Of a stretch of DNA of 64,000 nucleotides, positions 11,560 through 21,775 are shown in pieces. The DNA lies in the NCBI RefSeq assembly GCF_027409185.1, contig NC_084474.1, forward strand, positions 4,519,382-4,583,381, in the 5' to 3' direction. Within the stretch, counting starts at the first letter, position 1. Every line of letters begins with the position of its first letter. The translations under genes were made by a program, and so were the position numbers. The DNA comes from Cynocephalus volans. Its lineage: Eukaryota; Chordata; Mammalia; Dermoptera; Cynocephalidae. The notes under the pieces are model-generated. The model saw nothing but the letters and a program-made list of their open reading frames with translations, had not been told where the DNA came from and made no database searches.

Positions 11560-12540
11560 GTATAGGATGACCAGATATCAATGTACATACACTGGAAATA
11601 TGAATAAGAAAATATGACAGCACCAAAGGAATACAGTAATTTTCAAGTACCAACCCCCACAGAGCAGGAAAACCTTGGAATGACTGAAAAGAAATTCCAC
11701 GCAACAATTTTAAGGAAACTCAATGAGATATGAGAAGGTTCAGTCAGACAACAGAATTAAATGAGAAAAAATATTCAGGATATGAAGGAGGAAATTTACA
11801 GAGATTAATACCTTGAAAAATCATGTAGCAGAACTCATGGAACTGAGGAATTCATAAAATGAAATAAAAAACACAACTGAGAGCTTCAGCAGCAGGTTAG
11901 AGCAAGCAGAGAAAGAATTTCTGATCTTGAAGACAGTCTTTTCAAAATAACCCAGGTCGACAAAAAAAAAAAAAAAAAAAAAAAAAAGGCCAAAAAGAAT
12001 TTTAAAAAGTAAGAAAATCTAATTGAGCTAGCAGACCAACCTTAACTGCATAAACATCCAAATCATAGGTGTCCCAGAAAGGGAAGAAAAAGGAAAAGGC
12101 ATGGAAAACCTATTTAATGAAATAATAATGGAAAACTTCCCAGGTATAGGGAGAGATATGGACCTTCAGATTCTGGGAGGCTCAAACGTCCACAAACAGA
12201 TTGAATCCCAAAATATCCTCTTTTAGACACATTATAGTTAAAATGGCAAAGCTCAAACACAAAGAGAGAACCCTAAAAGCAGCAAGACAAAAGCATCAAG
12301 TCATCTGTAAGGAGCCCCAATCTGACTAACAGCAGACTTCTCAATTGAAATTCTACAGACCAGAAGAAAATGGGATGATATATTCAAAACACTGAAGAGA
12401 AAAAACTGCCAGCCAAGAATACTATACCCAGCAAGGCTATCTTTCAGAAATGAGAGAGAAGTCGTGTATTTCCCAGACAAACAAAGACTGTGGGAGTTCA
12501 CCACCCCACAACCGGCCCTGAAAGAAATCCTCAAGGGAGT
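11560..12540 (+). pseudogene. L1 ORF1 (RNA-binding protein) remnant
   Basis: The region carries the ORF1 sequence order: an A-rich coiled-coil part including a 23-27-A tract at about 11962-11988, then the conserved C-terminal part ('actatacccagcaaggctat', 'cagacaaacaaagactgtgg'). ORF1p is the trimeric RNA chaperone of the L1 particle. The frame is broken many times and the long A tract alone would disrupt it. No intact protein is possible. Confidence 0.8.
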
Positions 12541-12749
12541 CCTGCATCTGGAATCTGAAATATGATAATCACTACCAAGAATACACAAGAAAGAACAAAA
12601 CCCACTGGTAGAACAAAAATGCAAATGAGAAAGAGAAGGAAACTAAATCTTACCACCTCAAAAAGCCAAAAAACATTAAAGACAAACAGTAAAAGGGGAA
12701 GAAAGGATCAAAAGATTTTTAAAACTTCCAAACGAAAATTGATAAAATG

Positions 12750-15700
12750 CCAGGAATAAGACAATACCTCTCAATAAGAACCCTAAATGCAAGTGGATTA
12801 AAGTTCCCTCTCAAAAGATACAAAGTGACTGACTGAGTTAAAAACTAGACCCAACTATATGCTGTCTTCAAGAGACTCACCTCACCTGTAAAGACACACA
12901 CAGACTAATCGTGAAGGGATGGAAACAGATATACCATACAAATGGAAACCAAAATCAAGCAGGAGTAGCTATTCTTATATTGGATAAAATGGACTTTATT
13001 ATTTTTTACTTTAATGTTTACATAAAAAATTATTTTCTCAACATAGAAATGAAGGAAAATGTCACAAATTAAATTTAAAGTCAATTGATAAGGAACAAAT
13101 TTAACACTCAAAGATAAATATCCTTAATGCAAAAAGAACTCTGAAAAATGAATGAGAAAAATCTAAGCAGAAATTTGGTGAAGGACATGAGGAGATGAGT
13201 CACATACCCCAAAGAAACACATGTGGCTAGTTAATATATTCTAAGATGTTGTTGTGGTCGGTGGGGGCAGGGCTGGCCCTTGGCTCCTTTCTCAGAACCC
13301 AGACAGCTGGCTCTATTGCTTGCCTGGCTCCAAAACAGACTTTAAATCAAAAACTATAAAAAGAGACAAAGAAGACCACTGTATAATGATAAAGGGATCT
13401 ATCCAGCAAGAAGACATGATAAGTATAAATATATATACACCCAACAGCAGAGCACCCAGGTATATAAAGCAAATGCTATTAGACCTAAAGAAAGAGATAC
13501 AATACAATAATAGTTTTGGGCCTGAACACCCCTCTCTCAGCATTGGACAGATCATCTAGGCAACAAATCAATAGAGAAACATAGGATTTAAATTATACTT
13601 TAGACCAATTGGATCTGGTAGGTATCTACAGAACATTTCAACAAACAACAGAATACACATTCTTCTCATCAGCACATGGAACATTATCCAAGGTAGACCA
13701 CATGTTAAGTCACACATCAAGTCTCAACAAATTTTTAAAAATAGGAATAATTTCAAGTGCCTTTTCAGACCACAATGGATTGAAACTAGAAATCAATAAC
13801 AAGCAAAACACTGGAAACTATACAAAAACACGGAAAGTAAACAACATGCTCCTGAATGACCAAAGAAATTAAACAGGAAATCAAAAAATTTATTGAAACT
13901 AATTAAAATAAAGAAACATCATACCAAAACCTGTGGGATACTGCAAAAGCAGTACTAAGAAGGAAGTTTATTGCAACAAATGCTTACATCAAGAGAATAG
14001 AAAGATCTCAAATAAGCAATCTAATACTATACCTCAAAGAACTAGAAAAACAAGGATAATCCAATCCCAAAATTAGTAGATGAAAAGAAATAATTAAGAT
14101 CAGAGCAGAACTGAATGAAACAGAGACCCCAAAAATGACACAAAAAATAAAAGAAACAAAAAGTTGGTTTTTGGAGAAGATAAGCAAAATAGACAAACCA
14201 TTAGCTAGGTTAACAAAAAAAAAAAAAAAAAAGAAGAGAGAAGACCCAAATAACAAAAATGAGAAATGAAAAAGGAAACATTACAACCAATTCCACAGAA
14301 ATACAAAGAACCATTAGACACTATTTTAAACAACTATACACAAATAAATTCGAAAACCTGGAGGAAATGGATAAATTTCTGGACACATACAAACTACCAA
14401 GACTGAACCAAGAAGTAAGAGAAAAACCTGAATGACCAACAATAAGCAATGAGATTGAAGCAGGAATCAGCAGTCTCCCAACAAAGAAAAGCCCAGGACT
14501 AGATGGCTTTACTGCTGAATTCTACCAAACCTTTAAAGAGGAATTAATACCAATTCTCTTCAAATTATTCCTCAAAATTAAAGCAGAAGCCATTCTCCCA
14601 AACTCATTCTATGAGGCCAGCATCACCCTAATACCAAAACCAGACAAAGATACAACAAAAAAAGAAAATTACAGGCCAATATCTTTGACATACATAGATG
14701 CAATTATCCCCAACAAAATACTAGTATACAGAATACAGCAACACGTCAAAAAAATTATACTCCATGATCAAGTGGGATTTATCTCAGGGATGCAGGGATG
14801 GTTCGACATATGCAAGTCAGTGAATGTTATATACCACATCAACAAAATCAAAAACAAAAATCGTATGATTATCTCAATAGATTCAGAAAAAGTATTTGTC
14901 AATATTCAACAGCGCTTCTTTATAAAGACTCTCAGCAAATGAGGTATAGAAGGAAAGTATCTCAACACAATAAAAGCTATATATGACAAACCCACTACTA
15001 ATATGGATGCCCACTCTCACCACTCCTGTTTAACATAGTGTTGGAAGTTCTAGCCAGAGCAATCAGGCAAGAGAAAAAAATAAAGGGCATCCAGAATGGA
15101 AAAGATGAAGTCAAACTGTCTGTGTTCACAGATGACATGATTCTATATACAAAAAAACCTACAGATTCTATTAAAAAACTCCTAGGGCTGATAAACAATT
15201 TCAGTAAAGTTGCAGGATACAAAGTCAACACACAAAAATCAGTAGAATTTTTACTCTCCAATAACAAACTTTCAGAAAAATAAATCAAGAAAGCAAGCCC
15301 ATTTACAATAGTCACCAAAAAAGTAAAAGACCTAGGAATAAATTTAACCAAGGAGGTGAAAGTTCTCTACAATGAGACCTGCAAATCACTGCTGAAAGAA
15401 ATTAAAGAATACACAAAAAGAAGGACAGTCCATGCTCTGGGATTGAAAGAATTGACATTGCGTAAATGTCCATACTACTCAAAGCAATCTGCAGATTCAA
15501 TGCAATCCCCATCAAAACACCAATGACATTCTTCACAGAAATAGAAAAAACAATCCTAAAATTTATATGAAACAACCAAAGACCCTGAATAGCCAAAGCA
15601 ATCCTGAGCAAATAAATAATTAATTAATTAATAAATAAATCCAAAGGCATAGCATTACCTGACTTCAAATTATACTACAAAGGGCTGGCCCCGTGGCTCA

Positions 15701-16760
15701 CTCAGGAGAGTGCGGCACTGGTAGTGCTGAGGCCATGGGTTTGGATCCTATATAGGGATGGCCGGTGCGCTCACTGGCTGAGCATGGTGCGGACAACACC
15801 GTGCCAAGGGTTGCAATCCCCTCACTGGTAAAAAAAACAACAACAACAAATTATACTACAAAGCTATAGTAACCAAAACAACACAGTATTGTCATAAAAA
15901 TAGACACTCAGACCAATGGAACAGAATAGAGAACCCGTAAATCAACCCACATACATAAGCCAACTGATCTTTGACAAAGGCATCAAGAAGATACACTGGG
16001 GAAAAGACCGCCTCTTCAATAAATGGTCCTGGGAAAACTGGAGATATGTAAAAGATTGAGACTAGACCCATATCTCTTGCCATATGCGAAAATCAACTCA
16101 AAATGGAATAAAGACATAAATATAATAACTGAAGCTATAAAACTTCTCAAAGAAAAAAATATGGGAACTACTTCAGGAAGTAGGACTGGGCAAAGACTTT
16201 ATGACTAAGACCCCCAAATCACAGGCAACATAAGAAAAAATAAAATAAACAAATGTGATTATATCAAACTAAAAAGCTTCTGCACAGCAAAAGAAACAAT
16301 TAACAGAGTGAAAAGACAACGAACAGAGTGGGAGAAAATATTTGCAAACTATGCATCTGACAAGGGATTTATATCCAGAATATACAAGGAATTCAAATAA
16401 TTTAACAGTAAAATAACAAGTAACCCAATTTAAAAGTGGGCAAATGAGCCGAATAGGCATTTCTCAAAGGAAGATATGCATATGACCAACAGACACATGA
16501 AAAAATGCTCAACATCACTCAGCATCAGGGAAATGCAAATCAAAACCACACTGAGATATCATCTCACCCCAGCTAGACTGGCTATTGTCAAAAGCCATAG
16601 GATAAGAAATACTGGCAAGGATGCAAAGAAAGGGACCCCTCCTACACTGTTGCTGGGACTGTAAATTGGTGCAGCCATTACGGAAAACGGTGTGGAGATT
16701 CCTCAAACAACTACAGACAGAACTGCCATATGATCCAGCAATCCCTCTTCTGGGTAAATA
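12750..16760 (+). pseudogene. L1 ORF2 (endonuclease/reverse transcriptase) remnant
   Basis: The endonuclease part covers about 12780-13640, with 'cagcattggacagatcatct' at 13540. Reverse-transcriptase segments follow: 14660-14940 contains the palm-type NYRPIS region, and 15038-15283 translates through [13 protein letters not shown], where the catalytic YADD-like motif of L1 RT is F-T-D-D. The C-terminal part lies at 16470-16810. The frame is split into many short pieces. The protein normally nicks target DNA and reverse-transcribes L1 RNA. This copy cannot. Confidence 0.88.
15683..15846 (+). mobile_element. Dimeric CYN-like SINE inside L1 ORF2
   Basis: Two fused tRNA-like units, 'gtggctcactcaggagagtg' and 'gctcactggctgagcatg', with a CAA-rich tail. 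A perfect 17-bp target duplication CAAATTATACTACAAAG lies at 15666-15682 and 15847-15863. The insertion post-dates the L1. Confidence 0.93.
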
Positions 16761-17060
16761 TCACAAAGGAATGGAAACCATCATGTCGAAGGAATACCGA
16801 TAGACCCACGCACATCACAGCTCTGTTTACAACAGCCAAGAGTTCGAACCAACCCAAATGTCTATCGATGGATGACTGAATAAGGAAAATATTGTGTAGA
16901 TATACAATGGGATACTACTTTGCCATAAAAAAAGAATGAAATGCAGCCATTTGCAGCAACACAGATGAACTTACAGAAAATTATGTTGAGTGAAATTAAC
17001 CAGGCACAGAAAGGAAACAGTGCATGTCCTCACTCATAAGTAGGAACTAAAAAAAAAATT

Positions 17061-17585
17061 GTTTTTAAAGAAAGAAAAATAATATTTACAATCAGCATAT
17101 ATTTAGATTGTTGATCAATGAAGTTTTTAAATGGTAGTCATCAGACCTGCATTAGTTAATGCTAGATGAGACAAGACTGGTTATAAAGACATGTGAAATA
17201 ACTATTGTAATTCAATTTGAATATTGATATGACACGTGTGAATGTGTAAATAATGTAGGAAAAGTAATCATTAGATATATTACTATTATAGTACTAAATA
17301 TGTCAATAATTTTTATTTGGAATATCACCAAGTTTTGACACTGAAGTCCAAAAAATAACTACTATTATCTAAAAAAAAAAAAAAATACAGTGTTACATGA
17401 AATAACAGGAATTAGAAATTCTTAAAATCTTTCTTAGTAAATTAGAACTAATGAGCTATTCTTAGAATCACAATCTAAGTTTAATTTAAATTGTATTCAT
17501 AGTACTTAAACCTAGGAAAATTTTAGGGTTAAGTATTAGGATTAGAAGTAAATTTATGTGGGTATGCTTATATATTTGCATAAAG
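17061..17585. other. AT-rich spacer between L1 and ERV-A
   Basis: No repeat family is recognised. There is an A-run at 17372-17384 and no coding signal. Confidence 0.4.
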
Positions 17586-18210
17586 TGTTGGAGTACAAAA
17601 GCTGTTACCCCCAACTATGGTGCTTTGGCACACTAGAATAAAGACACAGCCTTAATGTCTCTCTGACGTCTCTCTTCAATCCTCCAAAGTACAGCATGAA
17701 GCTGGTTCCCTCATCTGCTTAAAGTCCTTTTCTGCCAAAGAAAAAGACAATGACCTCTGGCCCTTTCCCAGAGTCTTCACTAACTTAACTTATATCACAG
17801 GAAGGAAGACTGGAGTCTGTCAACACACCTGGACGACACATATCACAGGAAGGAAGACTGGAGTCCGTCAACACACCTGGACGACACATATCACAGGAAG
17901 GAAGACTGGAGTCGGCTAACTTTTGACACAGACCATTGTCTTCTATTTCAGCCCATTCAGTATTTTGAAGAGAATCATTTAGTCATTGCCTGCTCTGTGG
18001 GCAAGTAGACTGTGGAGATGGGTAGAAACATCTGTACCCCAGTGGAAAATTGGGACATTACTCTCTCGTGATTCCCCCATGCATTTCCTGCCCCGCCAGC
18101 AAGTAATAAAATTTTCTATGCCTTTTCCCCATATTAATCTCTGTTTATTAGTTTATTTTTTAAAGAACCATTCTGGGGGTTGAGAGGGATGCCTTCCCTT
18201 GGCACCGACA
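17586..18210 (+). repeat. ERV-A 5' LTR (putative)
   Basis: It starts TGTTGGAG and ends ACA, just before a PBS-like sequence. It contains 'agaataaagacacagcctta' and 'agtaataaaattttctatgc' as AATAAA-type poly(A) signals, and a 48-bp tandem repeat of the enhancer-repeat kind. The family name is unknown to me. Confidence 0.5.
17792..17914 (+). repeat. 48-bp tandem repeat, about 2.6 units
   Basis: Units begin at 17792, 17840 and 17888 with ATATCACAGGAAGGAAGACT and are nearly identical (one or two changes). Each carries CAGGAAG (ETS-type core). Repeated blocks of this size are typical of LTR enhancers. Confidence 0.9.
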
Positions 18211-19711
18211 GTTATGGCGCTGTGGGCAGGATACCAAAGCTGCTCTGCTCTTCTGGAAGCCACAGCTGAGGGAGACCAGAGCCTGAAAGTTGGCCAAATG
18301 GTAAGCTTTTCTTACCTGTCAGACTCCTGGTCTTCCTCTCTGTGAAACGTAGTCAAGCAGATGGTAAAAATCATTGTTTGCCTCTTTTTACAAAATTTTG
18401 ATTAATAGGAAGAAAAAGATTTGTACGACTAGTCTGAAGTATAGTAACTCTGGTGTACTTTTGGCAGTTTGGGTATGAATATTCATATCCTCTGATCCTT
18501 TTCCTCCCAGAAATAGTATTTTACTCCTTTGTCGTTGTCTTTCTGTGCTGTTTTGTCATAAAGAGGGGTGCCATAGGGTTGAACACAGGCCTAGAACCCC
18601 TAAAGCCTATTGTTCAAGCTAGCCCTGCAGATTGGTAAGTTTTGCAGTTCTTACCAGACTGGCGTCAATTTAGACAAACTTCGTTGTGGGTTCCTGAAAC
18701 AAACGAACAAACAAAAACCGATATGATTTCTCTCTAGTCCTGTCTTATGTCATGGAGCTTAGTTTGTGACCAAGTAAAAGCATTCTCTCTTGGCCTCCAC
18801 CATCTGGGGACATGGGAGTCAGCTCATGTCCAGTGGCTCATGTCATGTCAGCTCATGCCAGTTTGATTTAACTGGGAAACCTCAGATATTCAGCACTCTC
18901 TTTGTTTCAAATGTGCCAAGCTCTCAGGGGAGTTTGTCTTAATAAAAAGTCCCGTCCATAAAGGGCTTTTGTCATCTCAAGTCTTGTTGCCTGGTTAGCT
19001 CTGGGAAAGTCATCACCCTTCACTGCCTGTGGCAACAAGAGTTCTTTACCATCTTAGCCTACCTCTAGGAATACATTTTGGGGGGTCACGTGGGCTGCCT
19101 CTTACTCTAAACATGGAAAACTACCTCCTGGTCGTTCCATAAAGAAGCCTATTGGATTGAGCTGCTACTGAAATAGGTACACCATTGGGGATCCTGAATT
19201 GCCATGGGCCCGATTCTTCAAATCGACTAAAACTTTTTGGAGAGCTCTCATCTTAAAGCGCTGTCTCACAGGTTCCTGTGAAAAGATGACTATAACAACT
19301 AGTCTTAAAAACTTTCTTGGCAAGATTAAAAAACAGAAATCAGGTTCAAAACAAGATAAAATGTTTTATATACTCAAACTGCCTGCTTTGGATTCTCTGC
19401 AGGACCTGCAGTCCAGCAGCCAGGACTTGGCACTCTCACTGTCACGGCTCAGGTTCCATTGCTAGTCTGGGAACCAGTCTCTTACACGTGTAAATTTCTT
19501 TACAATGGGAACGTCCAGGAAACTAGCTAACAGCATTTGAGCAGAGATTGGATTTAACACAGTTTAGACCCATTGCAAAATTCCTTTAACTCAGGAAAAG
19601 GGCATTTATAAAAATTAACGTGCTTGTTTTAAATTATTTGTTTGACTTGATCTTTGGGGGCATTTGTTCAGATTTTTCATCAGTTCAGATGTACTTTTGA
19701 TTTGAAATGTT
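18211..19711 (+). pseudogene. ERV-A leader and gag-position remnant
   Basis: Retroviral-type leader after the PBS-like site, followed by sequence with only short open frames. The longest is 88 codons at 19199-19465, Lys-rich and with no motif I can assign. By position this should be leader and gag. No zinc-knuckle or protease motif is visible. Confidence 0.35.
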
Positions 19712-19836
19712 AGGCCGAGCCCGTGGCGCACTCGGGAGAGTGCGGCGCTGGGAGCGCGGTGACGCTCCTGCCGCGGGTTCGGATCCTATATAGGAATGGC
19801 CGGTGCTCTCACTGGCTGAGTGCCGGTCACGAAAAA
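19712..19836 (+). mobile_element. GC-rich CYN-like SINE, truncated dimer
   Basis: A GC-rich subtype ('gtggcgcactcgggagagtg', 'cgctgggagcgcggtg') joined to a second unit cut short at 'gagtgccggtcac'. Target duplication GATTTGAAATGTT lies at 19699-19711 and 19837-19849. The same subtype recurs at 39513. Confidence 0.9.
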
Positions 19837-19849
19837 GATTTGAAATGTT

Positions 19850-21775
19850 GGTTTATAATGTTCTAGGAGCTTTTGTTGTTTAACTTTGCTCCTGAGCTAA
19901 ATGAATAGGCCCGTTTGCGGCTAGTGTACTGACTGTTGCCAGTTCTCGGGGCTTTCTTCCAGGGAGACTCTGGATCCTGAGAGAGCTTCTTTGCACAGCT
20001 TTAGTTTTTGTTTAAGTACTTTTTTTTTAGGCCTCTCTATATTTCTCTGTTGAATTTTGCATCTCCTCATGGGAAACAGACAACTGAATCCCTTTTTCTT
20101 GAACTCCTGACTGTCTGCATGTCCTCTCTCTGCTTCTCTTGTTGGAATGATTCCTGCCAAGACGTCTAGTGACCTGAGGCCTCATGAAAAATGTAGCCAC
20201 GATGCCAACCGACCTCTCTTTGGGTCTGTTGCCTTTCTCTCCAAGACCCAAAAGTAGTGGGTTCAGCTCTATTTGTTAATGGTCTTCTTGTAAAGTCTTG
20301 TGGTGAATTTCTATGATTTTATTTTGTCTCGATATTCATTTGTGTCTCCTCTGACACACCCAGACTCCTTGAAAAGGCTTGCATTTTTTCTCTATGCTTT
20401 GAGATATAGGTTTGCTGCTTCATTTTCTCTAAAAGTCAGTGTGGGCTTTGGCCACGTGGGACAGATAAACTAACAAGTCCCATTTACTGAAGAACAATTT
20501 AAATCCAACTGTTCTAAATGAGTGGGTTTGAGGGCTGGTCAGTTAGCTCAGTTGGTTAGAGTGTAGTGTTATAATATCAAGGTGAAGGTTTCAGGTCCCT
20601 GTACTGCCCAGCCACCGAAAAAAAAAAAAAACTTAGTGAGCTTTATATTGTACCTGTCTCATGACAAAAATTTTATATAAAAACTATAAGACCTTTATTT
20701 TTGTTTTTATGTATACATGTATACATATGTAAGCTGTGTGTTGTATCTACATGTTTGTTTATGTCTATACATGTGTTTGTATATTGTCTATGTGGTAACG
20801 TGGGCTGCCTCTACCTATGTGGTAACAAATTGGCTTATAAATAACGTGCATACATAAATTAAGTAAATAAGCCTAAATGTTTTTGATGTGCATGTGACTT
20901 TAGTCCTCTTTGATAAATAAAGCTAGTTTTAAAATTTATTGGTAAAATAGAAATGTTTTCAGAATTTAATTTAGACATTTCGGCCCATGTCTGTTAGTCA
21001 AACAGATTTATGCTGTCTCTGCTTGATATTTTAACATCATAAAACTGTTGCTTCTATGATATTTTTGATACTTGTTTAATTTGTTTATAAAGTAAAAATT
21101 ATGGAGACTGGGTGCTGGGCCCCAGAGCCTTGCACACATCTTGCTGCAAGCTTATATTTTTGGTTCTGAGCCATTAAGTTCTAGGGTTGAAACATGGCCA
21201 TTATGAGGCCTGGGGACATGTATATCCACAATACATGGGCCACCAGCTGCAGTACAAAGCCAACCAATTATGGCCTCCTGGCCATGCTGGGAGGGATAAT
21301 ATCCTTTAGACATTAACTTTGTAGGTCTGTTCTTTGTCTTGTGCTCTACACCTGCTGTGTAAATCCAGATGGGCTCTACCCTTGGTGGCCACTCTGGGTG
21401 CCACGTGGATCCAGGATGACCAGAAGGGACATTAGGAGGGTCTCTATGTCCAATATCTCAAAGCCCTTCGTTACAACTGGCCAAGACAGATTTAGCTTGG
21501 TTTTACTTTTTTAGGGAAAATAAAATTAACTTAAATGGCTAGTCTGTGAACAATTAAAATATAATTATTAAAAGTAAGTCAATTAGGTAAATTTGAATAG
21601 CATAAATATTTATACATAAACTTGTCACAGTTTCAAAAGTCTTTTTGGTAGTTTAAAATCTTAAAGTCATGTGTTAAATTAAATAATAGGTAATCATAAA
21701 TGTCTGAATCATTTCTAAATAAGTTAAAATACTGAAACATTTACTACTAAACATGAGGTTAAGTTTATATATTTA
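19850..21775 (+). pseudogene. ERV-A internal region, left part
   Basis: Degenerate retroviral-type internal DNA with no intact frame, AT-rich from 20.6 kb. The word 'acgtgggctgcctct' occurs at about 19088 and again at about 20800. No pol motif is recognised, so assignment rests on position between the LTR-like ends. Confidence 0.35.
20531..20632 (+). mobile_element. Monomeric tRNA-Ile-like SINE
   Basis: The sequence 'tcagttagctcagttggtta' is an almost unchanged tRNA A-box region. The B-box equivalent is 'ggtttcaggtccc', and a 14-A tail follows. A weak flanking duplication (AGTGGGTTT / AGTGAGCTTT) is visible. Confidence 0.88.

Larger units (their letters stand above)
11340..17060 (+). mobile_element. 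Long L1 (LINE-1) retrotransposon, degenerate, SINE-interrupted
   Basis: An L1 running from the late 5' UTR through ORF1 and ORF2 to an A-run after 'cataagtaggaactaaaaaa'. 11340-11560 is a 5' UTR segment homologous to the composite elements in this window. ORF1 relics span about 11560-12540 and ORF2 about 12750-16750. Numerous frameshifts and stops, a foreign segment at about 12990-13335 and a SINE at 15683-15846 make it non-functional. The full 3' UTR is missing. Confidence 0.93.

Noticed and set aside
14685..15283. Reverse-transcriptase-like frames as a possible domesticated gene
   Set aside because: They are short pieces of one broken L1 ORF2 with stops and frameshifts between them.
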